Counted from the first letter of the stretch, positions 18,452-28,827 are shown. The stretch is 64,000 bases of DNA from JBEVOS01 sp044226655 (GCA_044226655.1 JBGAGO010000006.1:95346-159345); one strand, 5' to 3'. Numbers and translations: made by a program. Notes: generated by a model not told the origin, from the sequence alone.

Positions 18452-19369
18452 TTATTCCGCCAGCGCCCGCGCCAGCACGCGCGGATTGGCGTAGCTCTGC
18501 GCTTCACGCCGCGCGACACGCCGCGCCGTCGCGTCGAAACGCGCCATCCAGCCTGGGCGCTGCGCCTCGAGCGCGGCGGCGAGATCGGGCGCGGCGCGCA
18601 TCGCAGTGAGATCGCGTGACAGCAGCTCCAGCGCGGCGCGGTCGCGGCGGAAGGCGCGCGCGGGCAGGCGTTCGACAAGGCGCGCCAGCGCGTCCTGCGT
18701 TGCGAGCAAAGTCAGCTCGGCCGTCTCGCGTTCATCGGTTTCGGCTTGCGCGCGCGCGGCGTCATAGGCGCGGCGTACATCGGCGCTCAACGCTTCAAGC
18801 GTGATCGGCTCTTCCCCGCCGCACGCGGCCGGATCGAGCGCGGCGAGATAGGCGAGCAAAGCGCGTTCGGCCGAAACCGGCGGCGGAGCGCCCTGGAACT
18901 CATCGACGATCACGCTGTGCACGAAGCGCTGCAGCGAGGTTTCACGCTCGGCGCCGAAGGCCGCGCGCGCGAACACACCGGCGAGATCAGGTATGGCGCG
19001 CGGGTTCATCACGCCGTCGCCGCGCACCCGGCTCGCCCATTCGGACGTCACATCGGCGAAGCCCGGCCGATCGGTCAGCTCCGGCAAATCGAAATGCGCA
19101 TTCGTGCGGCCATTGCTGTGGCAGGAGGAACAGGAAAGCCCCACGCGCGCCGCGGGCCCGCCGAGTAAAGTGCGGCTGCGGAAGAGCGCGCGCCCGGTCT
19201 CGATCTGCGCATCGCTGCGCGCCAGGCATTCGCTCGGCTGATGCGTCAGCGCCGTAGCGCGGTCGGCGTGCGCGTCGGTCCAGATCAGATCGCGCAGCGC
19301 CGGCGCCAGAGGCGCCGCGGCCGCGATCAGCGCCACCACACACAGCAGGACGCAAAACGTTCGGATCAA
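18452..19369 (-). CDS. mono-haem cytochrome c-like protein
   Basis: The 305-residue protein has an N-terminal signal/anchor helix (FCVLLCVVALIAAAAPLAPA) and one CxxCH haem-binding motif, LSCSSCHSNGRTN, at about residue 80-92. The sequence after it (PELTDRPGFADVTSEW, MNPRAIPDLAGVFARAAFG) resembles the electron-transfer part of di-haem peroxidase/MauG-type proteins, but only one haem motif is present. The C-terminal half is helical and Arg-rich. Its start overlaps the stop of the TPR gene by four bases (ATGA), so the pair is translationally coupled. It probably carries electrons in the periplasm; the partner is unknown. Confidence 0.75.
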   Translation of the reverse strand: MIRTFCVLLCVVALIAAAAPLAPALRDLIWTDAHADRATALTHQPSECLARSDAQIETGRALFRSRTLLGGPAARVGLSCSSCHSNGRTNAHFDLPELTDRPGFADVTSEWASRVRGDGVMNPRAIPDLAGVFARAAFGAERETSLQRFVHSVIVDEFQGAPPPVSAERALLAYLAALDPAACGGEEPITLEALSADVRRAYDAARAQAETDERETAELTLLATQDALARLVERLPARAFRRDRAALELLSRDLTAMRAAPDLAAALEAQRPGWMARFDATARRVARREAQSYANPRVLARALAE

Positions 19370-20283
19370 TTGCTCGCCAGGGAAATCCAGCGCGCCAATT
19401 CCTCACGCTCGGCGCAGCCATAGGGGCAGAGCCCGTCGAGCACGGCGAGCTGATGGCGCGCTTCGCCCATGCGGCCCATCTCCAGATAGAGCTCGCCGAG
19501 ATATTCATTGGCGCCGCGATGATGCGGATCGATCAGCAGCGCCTGGCCGTAATAGCCGAGCGCCTCGCTGTAATGGCCGAGCTTGCGGTTGGCGAAGCCC
19601 ATGTAATTGAGCACGTCCGGCTGCGGCCCGATCACGGCTTGCGCGCGCTCCAGCGTGACCAGCGCGTCGGCGTAACGCTGCGCGTTGATGTAGCCCACGG
19701 CTTCGGCGAACAGCGCGCGCCCATCCGCATCGCCCGGCGGCAGCCAGCCCGTCGTCGGCTGCGCGGGATCGCCGCCTTGTTCGAGCGCGTGCTGAAGCTG
19801 GTCATGCGCGTTCTGGATCAGTTGGCGGCGCTCATCGCCGCAGGTCGCGCCACAGCCCGACAGCATCGCGGTGAGCGCGGTCAATTGATCCTGCGCGTGC
19901 TCGCGGTCATGGGCCTGCAGATAGACGAGGCCGAGCTGCAGCCACGCATCCGGCGGGGTCGCGCTGTCGCGCACGGCGCGCTCCAGCGGCCGCCGCGCCG
20001 CGCCGGAATCGTTGTTGCCGATCAGCGCCAGCCCGTAGAGATAATTCGTCATCGCGTGATTGGGCGTGACCCGCAGCGCGGCGCGGAAATGCGAGATCGC
20101 ATCCGGATATTGCTGCGCCTGCAGCGCGTGCAGGCCCGCGCGATATTCTGCGCCGGGATCGATATCCGGCCCGCGCGGGATGAGCACATCGCCCCCGCCG
20201 CCGCCCGATCCGGCGCCCAAAGCGGCCGGCGCGGCCATCAACGCGCCGCACAGCGCCAGAAGCGCAAAGCCAAGCCGCCGCAT
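19366..20283 (-). CDS. secreted TPR-repeat protein
   Basis: The 305-residue protein starts with a signal peptide (MRRLGFALLALCGALMAAPA, cleavage near LGA). It then shows tetratricopeptide repeats: AEYRAGLHALQAQQYPDAIS, NYLYGLALIGNNDSGAARRP, AWLQLGLVYLQAHDREHAQD, and near the end LNYMGFANRKLGHYSEALGY and ANEYLGELYLEMGRMGEARHQ. The two TPR blocks are joined by a linker with a CGATCGDERRQL segment. TPR proteins mediate protein-protein contacts; here the coupled downstream gene is a cytochrome c, so it may be a scaffold for it. The C-terminus CPYGCAEREELARW carries a Cys pair. Confidence 0.8.
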   Translation of the reverse strand: MRRLGFALLALCGALMAAPAALGAGSGGGGGDVLIPRGPDIDPGAEYRAGLHALQAQQYPDAISHFRAALRVTPNHAMTNYLYGLALIGNNDSGAARRPLERAVRDSATPPDAWLQLGLVYLQAHDREHAQDQLTALTAMLSGCGATCGDERRQLIQNAHDQLQHALEQGGDPAQPTTGWLPPGDADGRALFAEAVGYINAQRYADALVTLERAQAVIGPQPDVLNYMGFANRKLGHYSEALGYYGQALLIDPHHRGANEYLGELYLEMGRMGEARHQLAVLDGLCPYGCAEREELARWISLASN

Positions 20284-20349
20284 TGGCGTTCTCCCTTATG
20301 ATGTCGTTGCGCGCACTATACCCCAGCGCGGCGGGGCGGGGATAGAATG

Positions 20350-21039
20350 CTATTGCCCGTGCACGCGCCCGTCGCCTTCCTCGGCCAACACGATTTCGGG
20401 ATTTTCCGGGGCCGGCTGTTCGAAGAGGCCGGTTTCGAGCGGGGCCTGGGGCACGCTGGCGCGCAAGGGCGCGGCCATGCGCTCGGCCAATTCGTGGCGT
20501 TCGGGCGGGCTCAAGGGCGCGGTGGTTCCCGGCGGCGGGGCCGGGCGCCAATAGGACAGCAGCACCGCCAGCTTGCCTTCGCGCTCGATCACCTCGGCCG
20601 TGCCGCCCAGCACGCGCGCGCGCCAGCGCCGCAGCACGCTTTTGCGCGTGGCGTAAAGATGGGGCACCGCTTCGCTCACGCGCTCGGCGGTTTGGCCAAG
20701 CACGGCGCGCGCTTCTTCGGGCGTGCGCGCATAGCCGAGCGGCTTGCCGATCGCGCCGTCGAGCGAGCGTGCGACGGGCGCGGGCGCGGCCGGGCGCCAA
20801 TAGCGCAACGCCACGCGCCAGGCATTGTCGCGCCAATACAATTCATATTGCCCGCCGCCGTAGAGATCGGGATAGGCCTCTTCGGCCGCGGCCGGCGTGG
20901 CGAAGGCGCCGTCGAGCTCTTCGGAGGTCAGGAACACCGCGCCGCCGGAGAGGGCGGCGGCGTCCTCTTCCGTGCGCGCCTGGGGCGCGTCGGGCTTGAC
21001 CGCCTCGGCGAGGCTGGGGGCGACCGGAAACGCAGTCAT
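20350..21039 (-). CDS. conserved hypothetical protein with two similar WRP modules
   Basis: A 229-residue cytoplasmic protein I do not recognise. It contains two related segments: a first module ending DNAWRVALRYWRPAAP (about residues 72-88) and a second ending EGKLAVLLSYWRPAPP (about 154-170), each preceded by an Ala/Glu-rich helix. This looks like an internal duplication. It is divergent from the subtilisin-like gene across 104 bases and 66 bases upstream of the TPR gene on the same strand. No catalytic motif is visible. Confidence 0.55.
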   Translation of the reverse strand: MTAFPVAPSLAEAVKPDAPQARTEEDAAALSGGAVFLTSEELDGAFATPAAAEEAYPDLYGGGQYELYWRDNAWRVALRYWRPAAPAPVARSLDGAIGKPLGYARTPEEARAVLGQTAERVSEAVPHLYATRKSVLRRWRARVLGGTAEVIEREGKLAVLLSYWRPAPPPGTTAPLSPPERHELAERMAAPLRASVPQAPLETGLFEQPAPENPEIVLAEEGDGRVHGQ

Positions 21040-21143
21040 GTCAACACTATAGACACAAAACCCTTAAAAACGCGCGTGCCGCTTCTGCTTGTGTCCGCCC
21101 GGCCAGAGGGTAAACACGGAGCGGGGAAATCAGGGAGACGCCC

Positions 21144-23183
21144 ATGTCGCACCGCCGCTTGAGCCGGATCGCCTTGGCGCTTGCGCCCATGCTGGCGCTG
21201 ATGGCGTGCGATCAGGTCTCGTCCTGGTTCGGCAAGGGCGAGAGCGGGCCGGGGCCGGCGGCGCTGTCGGATGTGCCGCTCGATGCGCGCGCCGTCTCGG
21301 GCGTGGTGCATCCGCCGAGCGAAGCGCAGGGCCTCTTGTCGGCCGAGCCGCTGCTGGTTGCGCCGGGCGAGATCGTGGTCGGCGCGCGCGTGCAGCAGGA
21401 GCTTGCGGAGACCGCCGCCGAGATGGGCCTCGCCTCCACGCTGGTGCGCTCGCTCGCCGCCGATGGCGAAGGCGCGCTCAATCAATTGCCGCAAGCGGTG
21501 ATGATGCAATTGCGCGCGCGGGCCGAGGCTGAGGCCGGCGATGCGGCGCGCGATGCAGCGCGTTTGGTGCTGACGCGTCTGGGCGTGCCCGATGCGCAAG
21601 TGAACGTGCGCCCCGGCGGCGTGGTGACGGTGAACATCAGCGCGCTGGGCGTGAGCCCGACGGCGTTTCACGGCGCGCAAGCGACGGGCGCGGAAGCGGC
21701 GCAGGCCGCGGCCGAGCCCACGGCCATCGCGTGGAACCCGAGCGAATCTTGTCCGCGCACGGTGTCGCAAGGCCAGCTCGAAGCCGATGTCGCGCTCGCC
21801 ACGCGCTGCGCGATCGCGCGGCTGACGGCCTCGCGGCAATTCGAATATGTCGAGCCGAATTTCGTCGCGACGTTGGATTTCGATCGCCTGCCGTTCGGCA
21901 AGGCGCGCGAAACCCCGGCGAGCACGACTGCGCCTTCGCAAGGCGGCGCAAGCAACACGGCGCCGGCGACGCCCGCGCAGATCGGCGGCATCCCGAACGA
22001 TCCGCTCTTGGCGCTGCAATGGCCGTTCAAGCCGCGCGGCTCGGGCCCTGGTCAGGCGCCGGGCGGGGCGGGCTTTGAAGCGTTCTGGGAAGCCCATCAG
22101 ATCGGCTCGCGCCAAGTGCGCGTCGCGGTGATCGATACGGGCCTCGATATGAGCCATCCGGAGATTCACAATTCGCCGAATGTCGGCCAGGGCGTCGATC
22201 TCATCACGTCCTATGACCGCGCGGGCGATACCGACGGCGTCGACGCCGATCCCAACGATGCCGGCGATAAGTGCGGAACCGCGACCGAGAATTCGTATCA
22301 CGGCACGCACGTGTCCGGCACGATCGGGGCGGCGACCACCAATGACCGCATCGGCATTTCCGGCGGCGCCTGGAACGTCACGGTCATTCCCGTGCGCGTG
22401 CTCGGCAAGTGCGGCGGCGAATTGGCGGACATCGTCTCCGGCATCCGCTGGGCGGCGGCGCTGGCGCCGGCCGTCACCGAAGGCGGCGCGCAGATCGCCA
22501 ATGCCGCGCCGGCCGACATCATCAATATGAGCCTGTCGATCAAGACGCCGTGCCCGGCCTCGATGCAGGCCGCGATCGACGCCGCCTATGCGCGCGGGAC
22601 CGTGATCGTGGTGGCCGCAGGGAACAAGTCGGACAACGCCAACCTTTATGCTCCGGCCAATTGCAACCACGTCATCACGGTGGCGGCGAGCGATGAGATG
22701 GGCGTGATGTCGTTCTATTCGAATTTCGGCCCTGCCGTGGACATCATGGCCCCGGGCGGCGACGTCTACGCCGACAACGATCACGATGGCCGGCCGGACG
22801 GCGTGCTCTCGACGCGCACCTCGACGACGTCGTGCTATGATCCGATCGACAACGGCGCGACCAACCGCACCTGCTATTACACCTTCCTGCAAGGCACCTC
22901 GATGGCCGCGCCGCACGTGGCGGCCGCGCTCGCGCTGCTGGCCTCGCAAACCGGCCTGCGCGGGCCCGCGCTCGAACAAGCTTTGTTCGCGCGCGCCATC
23001 ACGCCGCTCACGCCAGCGCAGACCGTGACGACGTGCGCGCGCTTCCCGAATGCGATCCCGATCTCGGCGCAGCCGGGCCAATGCGACAGGCCGGGCGGGC
23101 TGGGCATTCTCGATCTCGCGCGCGCGGCGACGACCATCCAGGGCGGCGCCGCCATCACGACGACGCAGAGGCGACGGAGGTGA
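21144..23183 (+). CDS. subtilisin-like (S8) serine protease lipoprotein
   Basis: A 679-residue protease. The N-terminus has a lipobox (LALMACDQ), so the enzyme is probably tethered to the outer membrane facing the periplasm. A long propeptide (about residues 45-240) ends EYVEPNFVATLDF, like inhibitor-I9 prodomains. The triad is intact: Asp in VAVIDTGLDMSHPE (about 331), His in YHGTHVSGTIG (about 386) and Ser in QGTSMAAPHVAAAL (about 585). Cys-rich loops (DKCGTAT, LGKCGG, TPCPAS, NCNH, CYDP) suggest disulfides. GGGAGA lies seven bases before the ATG. The next gene resembles this prodomain. Confidence 0.93.
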   Translation: MSHRRLSRIALALAPMLALMACDQVSSWFGKGESGPGPAALSDVPLDARAVSGVVHPPSEAQGLLSAEPLLVAPGEIVVGARVQQELAETAAEMGLASTLVRSLAADGEGALNQLPQAVMMQLRARAEAEAGDAARDAARLVLTRLGVPDAQVNVRPGGVVTVNISALGVSPTAFHGAQATGAEAAQAAAEPTAIAWNPSESCPRTVSQGQLEADVALATRCAIARLTASRQFEYVEPNFVATLDFDRLPFGKARETPASTTAPSQGGASNTAPATPAQIGGIPNDPLLALQWPFKPRGSGPGQAPGGAGFEAFWEAHQIGSRQVRVAVIDTGLDMSHPEIHNSPNVGQGVDLITSYDRAGDTDGVDADPNDAGDKCGTATENSYHGTHVSGTIGAATTNDRIGISGGAWNVTVIPVRVLGKCGGELADIVSGIRWAAALAPAVTEGGAQIANAAPADIINMSLSIKTPCPASMQAAIDAAYARGTVIVVAAGNKSDNANLYAPANCNHVITVAASDEMGVMSFYSNFGPAVDIMAPGGDVYADNDHDGRPDGVLSTRTSTTSCYDPIDNGATNRTCYYTFLQGTSMAAPHVAAALALLASQTGLRGPALEQALFARAITPLTPAQTVTTCARFPNAIPISAQPGQCDRPGGLGILDLARAATTIQGGAAITTTQRRRR

Positions 23184-23186
23184 GCT

Positions 23187-23753
23187 TTGGCTGACGCCTT
23201 GCGCACCTGGGGCCTGGTCGCGACCGCGGCGGCGCTGTCATCGGCGCTGACCATCGTCGCGCTCACCAGCTGCGATACCCAGATCGCGACCGAGCCGCAT
23301 AGCGAGCCGCCGCCCTCCGCTGCGGCCACCAGTGCGCCCGTCGCGACCGCGGCGGAGGCGCCGATCATCGCGGAGCCGGCCGAAGCCGTGGCGACGCCGG
23401 CGACCGCGCCGCAAACGCTCGCAGCGGTTCCCCCGCGCGCGCGGCCAAGCTTCGTGGTGCGCTTCGTCGATCCTCATCCTTTGGCGCGTGCGCAGGCCAT
23501 CGCGGCGTCCGGGCGCGTGGCTGAAGGGCGCCGCGCCGCGATCGCCGCCATCAACGGCCAGGCCAATCTGCGCGGGCTCTGTTTCGATCGCTTCACCGTC
23601 GGCGCCGCCGAGATCGTGCTCGCCGCGTGTCAGCCGGTCGAAGGCCCCGACGCCTATCGCGCGCGCTGGCTGCGCCGGCTCAATGCGATGCGCGGCGTCG
23701 AATATGCGGAAGCCAACGCCGTCGCGCAGCCGGAAGTTCGCCGCGCGCCATGA
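23187..23753 (+). CDS. prodomain-like lipoprotein, partner of the S8 protease
   Basis: The frame starts at TTG 23187, three bases after the protease stop, with GGAGGTGA just upstream, so the pair is translationally coupled. The 188-residue product has a hydrophobic lead ending in a lipobox-like LTSCDT, a long Ala/Pro/Glu linker, and a compact C-terminal domain: PSFVVRFVDPHPLARAQAI through GLCFDRFTVGAAEIVLAAC to RLNAMRGVEYAEANAVA. The last segment parallels the end of the protease propeptide (RLTASRQFEYVEPNFVA). I infer a separate inhibitor or folding factor for the protease. No other function is visible. Confidence 0.65.
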   Translation: MADALRTWGLVATAAALSSALTIVALTSCDTQIATEPHSEPPPSAAATSAPVATAAEAPIIAEPAEAVATPATAPQTLAAVPPRARPSFVVRFVDPHPLARAQAIAASGRVAEGRRAAIAAINGQANLRGLCFDRFTVGAAEIVLAACQPVEGPDAYRARWLRRLNAMRGVEYAEANAVAQPEVRRAP

Positions 23754-23845
23754 GGCCGCGTCCCGCGCCGCCGCGCCGCCGCGCGCCGCCGATCGCATAT
23801 CAGGCGCCGCACGCCGCAGAGCGGCGCGCCGAGGGGGGAGAGACC

Positions 23846-24751
23846 ATGACCAGCGCCGCGCTCGCCGAGCGCCCGGCGGTCGCGTTCGAGGATCGCTTCA
23901 TCGCGATGCGCGATGGCGTGAAAATTCACGTGCGCGATTATCCGCCGACCTTGCCTGACACCGGCCTGCCGGTGATCTGCCTGCATGGCCTGACGCGCAA
24001 TGCGCGCGATTTCGAATTGGTCGCGCCGCGCATCGCCGCGCTGGGGCGCCGCGTGCTGGCGATGAGCATGCGCGGACGCGGCCGCTCCGATCGCGACCCG
24101 GACGCGTCGCATTATGCGCCGCCGGTCTATGTGCAGGATGTAAGCGCGGCGATGGATGCGCTCGGCGTTCCGCGCGCCGTGTTCATCGGCACGTCGATGG
24201 GCGGGCTCATCACCATGCTGCTGGCCGCGCAGGCCCCCGAGCGCGTGGCGGCGGCGGCGCTCAACGATGTCGGGCCGGTGCTCAATCCGGCCGGGCTGGC
24301 GCGGATCGCGTCCTATGTCGGCAAGGCGCAGCCGGCGGCGAGCTGGGATGGCGCAGCGGCCGCGACGCGCGCCGTCAACGGGGCGGCGTTTCCCACGCGC
24401 CTCGGCGATGACGCGTTCTGGCATATCTTCGCGCGGCGCACTTGGCGCGAGCTCGGTCCCGGCCGCTTCGAAGCCGATTACGATCCCGCGATCGCCAACG
24501 CTTTCGCGCCGCAGCCCAACGCCGCGCCGCCGGCCGATCTGCGCCCGCTGTTCGAGGCGCTCGCGCGCCGGCCCGTGCTCGTCATTCGCGGCGCGATTTC
24601 CGATCTGCTCGCGCCCGAAGGGCTGGCGGCCATGAAAGCGATCAAGCCCGATCTCGCCAGCGTCGAGGTCTCACACGTCGGCCATGCGCCGACGCTGGAG
24701 GAAGAGGAGAGCTGGGACGCGCTCTTGGATTTCCTCGCCCGCGTTGCGTAA
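23846..24751 (+). CDS. alpha/beta-fold hydrolase
   Basis: A 301-residue hydrolase. The start at 23846 follows GAGGGGGGAG; the frame stays open upstream but that sequence overlaps the preceding gene. Visible features: the oxyanion-hole HG in VICLHGLTRN, the nucleophile elbow FIGTSMGGLITML (Ser), an acid near RGAISDLLAPEG and the catalytic His in VSHVGHAPTLEEEE. The acid and His arrangement is that of esterases and C-C bond hydrolases. It lies nine bases before the ABC ATPase gene, which could mean a shared transcript. Substrate not predictable. Confidence 0.87.
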   Translation: MTSAALAERPAVAFEDRFIAMRDGVKIHVRDYPPTLPDTGLPVICLHGLTRNARDFELVAPRIAALGRRVLAMSMRGRGRSDRDPDASHYAPPVYVQDVSAAMDALGVPRAVFIGTSMGGLITMLLAAQAPERVAAAALNDVGPVLNPAGLARIASYVGKAQPAASWDGAAAATRAVNGAAFPTRLGDDAFWHIFARRTWRELGPGRFEADYDPAIANAFAPQPNAAPPADLRPLFEALARRPVLVIRGAISDLLAPEGLAAMKAIKPDLASVEVSHVGHAPTLEEEESWDALLDFLARVA

Positions 24752-24759
24752 GAGAGAGC

Positions 24760-26580
<1,821 letters not shown>

Positions 26581-26587
26581 GCCAACC

Positions 26588-26768
26588 TTGCTCCCCCTCC
26601 CCGAGAGGGGAGGGGGTTGGGGGGTGGGGTGAACCACGGCCCTCGTCTTGTTCGCGCGTCGGGGAGGAATTTCTGAGTCGATCGCGACGCGGCTGATTGA
26701 GCCCCGCTTTATCGAACGCTGGGCTTCCCCCCACCCCCTGCCCCCTCCCCTCGCGGGGAGGGGGTGCG
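26588..26768. repeat. inverted pair of GC-rich palindromic repeats
   Basis: Two copies in opposite orientation fill the gap after the ABC ATPase: CCCCTCCCCGAGAGGGGAG with a G-rich tail (26591-26634) and a reversed copy (26727-26766) with a CGCG centre. They are the same type as the pair before pbpC, separated by about 90 bases of unique sequence. Apart from these and one hairpin, nothing else is visible between 26581 and 26877. Confidence 0.9.
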
Positions 26769-26816
26769 AAGGATCAAGATCGATCGCGGTTGAACGGAGC
26801 GCCCGCACATAAAGAC

Positions 26817-26842
26817 GCGGCGCGCTGGGTGCAGCGCGCCGC
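26817..26842 (-). terminator. hairpin terminator after hsp20
   Basis: An 11-pair perfect stem (GCGGCGCGCTG / CAGCGCGCCGC) with a four-base loop lies 36 bases past the hsp20 stop. On the minus strand it is followed by GTCTTTA, a weak T-rich stretch. Confidence 0.6.
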
Positions 26843-26877
26843 GAAGTCACGTCTCTAGGGGAGGTTCGACGCCGCCT

Positions 26878-27357
26878 TTAGGCTGCGTCGTTCACAGCGG
26901 AGTGCGGGGCGACGGTTTTCGGCGCCGCCGGCGCACGTCCGTTGATTTCGATCTTGCGCGGCTTCAGCGCTTCGGGAAGCTCGCGTTCGAGGTCGATCGT
27001 GAGCAGGCCGTTCTCAAGCTTCGCGCTCGACACGCGCACATAATCGGCGAGGCCGAAGCGGCGTTCGAAACTGCGCTCGGCGATGCCGCGGTGCAGATAG
27101 CGGCGATTGTCTTCCACGGCCGGCTTGCGCCCGGTCACGGTCAGCGTGTTCTGCTTGAAATCGATCGACAGATCGGCGTCGGAAAAGCCGGCGACCGCGA
27201 TCTCGATGCGGAATTGGTTGTCATCGACCTGTTCGACGTTGAAGGGCGGATAGCCCGGCGCCGTATCGAGGCGCATCGCCTGATCGATCAAATTGGAAAT
27301 CCGGTCGAAGCCGACCAGCGTGCGGTAGAGCGGGGAAAGATCTTGTTGGGCAGCCAT
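26878..27357 (-). CDS. small heat-shock protein, Hsp20/IbpA family
   Basis: The 159-residue chaperone has the alpha-crystallin domain at about residues 35-135: PPFNVEQVDDNQFRIEIAVAG, FKQNTLTVTGRK, the typical RGIAERSFERRFGLADYV and ENGLLTIDLERELPEALKPRKIEI. The I-x-I-type tail motif is seen only as the IEI following the core. It binds unfolding proteins during heat stress without ATP. The C-terminus is Ala-rich. The 5' region has a sigma-32-like promoter and a ROSE-type leader (separate entries), so expression is expected to be induced by heat at both transcription and translation. GGAGGA lies nine bases before the ATG. Confidence 0.93.
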   Translation of the reverse strand: MAAQQDLSPLYRTLVGFDRISNLIDQAMRLDTAPGYPPFNVEQVDDNQFRIEIAVAGFSDADLSIDFKQNTLTVTGRKPAVEDNRRYLHRGIAERSFERRFGLADYVRVSSAKLENGLLTIDLERELPEALKPRKIEINGRAPAAPKTVAPHSAVNDAA

Positions 27358-27363
27358 CAGTCC

Positions 27364-27415
27364 ATGTCCTCCGAGGCTTAAGCGACATAAACACGGCCGC
27401 TTTCCGGGCGGCCGT
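27364..27415 (-). promoter_or_regulatory. ROSE-like RNA thermometer in the hsp20 leader
   Basis: On the minus strand the last leader hairpin (27364-27388) pairs AUGUC with GACAU and, past an unpaired G, CUU with GAG, so the Shine-Dalgarno GGAGGA is buried. The left strand contains UCGCU, matching the U(U/C)GCU signature of ROSE elements with its bulged G. A second, stable hairpin with an eight-pair stem and seven-base loop lies just upstream (27393-27415). The transcript from the promoter at 27491-27519 would give a leader of about 125 bases, the usual ROSE length. Melting on warming would free the ribosome site. Confidence 0.75.
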
Positions 27416-27490
27416 TACGGGGGAGGCCAAGGCGCCGAAACGGCCGCCCTCGCATCCTTGCGGAGCCTCCGAAAAGCGCTCCACGCGGTT

Positions 27491-27519
27491 TAGATGGGCC
27501 GCCGCCGGACCGGTTCAAG
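27491..27519 (-). promoter_or_regulatory. sigma-32 (RpoH)-type promoter of hsp20
   Basis: The minus strand reads CTTGAA (27514-27519), a 15-base spacer, then CCCATCTA (27491-27498). This agrees with the heat-shock consensus CTTGAA / CCCATnT. Transcription would begin near 27483. Confidence 0.75.
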
Positions 27520-27595
27520 GGGTTTTCTGGGGGCTTTCCGGGAGCTTTCGGGCGCGCTTTGACAAGCCGGACGGGCGCCGGCAGAGCCTGCCGCG

Positions 27596-28465
27596 ATGCC
27601 TCAGCCGACCCGCCGCCATGCGCTCGAATGGCTCGCGGCCGCCCCGCTCGCGGCCTGCGGCGCGCCCGATGGCCAGCAGCGCGCCGCGCCTTCCGGCTCG
27701 CTCGAATGGGCAGTCCAAGGGCCCTGGCGGATCGACGCGGCGCGCGACCGCTGGCGCCACCCGATCGAGACCTTGGAATTCTGGGGCCTGCGCCCGGACA
27801 TGACGGTGCTCGAAGTGCTGCCGGGCCTGGGCTGGTACAGCGCCATCCTCGCGCCCTATCTGGCCAAGGGCGGGGGAAGGCTGATCGCCGCGCAATTCGA
27901 TCCCGAGCGCGGCTCGATCGCGCAGCGCGAAACCCGCGCCAATTTCGAAGCCCGCTTCCTCAACGATCCGCGCACCTATGGCCGGGTGGAGCTGGCCGCG
28001 CTCGGCCCGCGGACCGGCCCGCTCGCGCCGCGCGGCAGCGTGGATTTCATCGTGATGGCCAATGTCCTGCACGTGCTGATGGCCGAGCGTTATGCCGAGA
28101 AAGCGCTGGCCGATCTGTTCGCCGCTGCAAAACCCGGCGCGATCCTCGGCGTCGAGCAGCACCGCGCGGCCTCCACGGGCGTTCAAGACCCGCTGGCTGG
28201 GGATGGCTATGTGCAGGAGGCGTACGTGAAATTGCTGGCGCAGGAGGCGGGCTTCACGTTCGTGGCCGCCACCGACATCAACGCCAATCCGGCCGATACG
28301 CGCCAGCACCCGTTCGGGGTCTGGAGCCTGCCGCCCAGCCTGCGTTCCTCGCCGCTGGGCGCGCCGCCCGATCCCAATTTCGACACCGCCCCGTTCCGGG
28401 CGATCGGCGAGAGCGATCGGATGACGCTCAAATTCCGCAAGCCGGCTGGCCCCGCCGCGCGCTGA
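27596..28465 (+). CDS. secreted methyltransferase-like lipoprotein (COG4798 type)
   Basis: The 289-residue protein starts MPQPTRRHALEWLAAAPLAA and reaches a Cys at about residue 21 in AACGAP; the twin-Arg opening and Cys suggest a Tat-exported lipoprotein. The rest is a Rossmann methyltransferase-like domain: TVLEVLPGLGWYSAILAPYL (SAM-binding loop), GGGRLIAAQFD, VDFIVMANVLHVL and KPGAILGVEQHRA. COG4798 members are predicted methyltransferases with signal peptides; whether they use SAM outside the cytoplasm is unknown. It is divergent from hsp20. Confidence 0.8.
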   Translation: MPQPTRRHALEWLAAAPLAACGAPDGQQRAAPSGSLEWAVQGPWRIDAARDRWRHPIETLEFWGLRPDMTVLEVLPGLGWYSAILAPYLAKGGGRLIAAQFDPERGSIAQRETRANFEARFLNDPRTYGRVELAALGPRTGPLAPRGSVDFIVMANVLHVLMAERYAEKALADLFAAAKPGAILGVEQHRAASTGVQDPLAGDGYVQEAYVKLLAQEAGFTFVAATDINANPADTRQHPFGVWSLPPSLRSSPLGAPPDPNFDTAPFRAIGESDRMTLKFRKPAGPAAR

Positions 28466-28527
28466 CTCGGCGCCTTGGCGTTTGGGGTCTAGGATGAAAT
28501 TGGTGTTAGCTGCGGACTCGCTCCACC

Positions 28528-28827
28528 ATGTCCTTTGAGGAGCTTCTCGAACGCACGCGCGGCGCCGGGATCGGCCTCGAGGGCAAGCGGATCGGGTTCG
28601 ATTTCGGTGAGCTCGGGGGCTTTGTCGTGGACGGGGCAGGCGCGGTGACCAAGGGCTTGAGCCCGTGCGATTGCACCTTCAGGATGAGCCTTGAAGAAGG
28701 CGGGAAGCTGTTTGCGGGCGAACTTGATATCGATGAAGCGTTCGTGGATGGCCGCTTGAAGGTCCAGGGCGATTTGGCCGTGGCGATCGCGTTCGCAGGC
28801 CGCCTGAGCACGAGGCGCGCGCCATGA
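28528..28827 (+). CDS. SCP2-like sterol/lipid carrier domain protein
   Basis: A 99-residue single-domain protein. The pattern IGFDFGELGGFVVDGAGAVT, then DCTFRMSLEEGGKLFAGELD and AFVDGRLKVQGDLAVAIAF matches SCP2-type lipid-binding domains, which shuttle hydrophobic ligands in a groove. The stop overlaps the next start by four bases (ATGA), so it is coupled to a lipase-like hydrolase, suggesting that it presents lipids to that enzyme. No signal peptide is seen. Confidence 0.75.
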   Translation: MSFEELLERTRGAGIGLEGKRIGFDFGELGGFVVDGAGAVTKGLSPCDCTFRMSLEEGGKLFAGELDIDEAFVDGRLKVQGDLAVAIAFAGRLSTRRAP

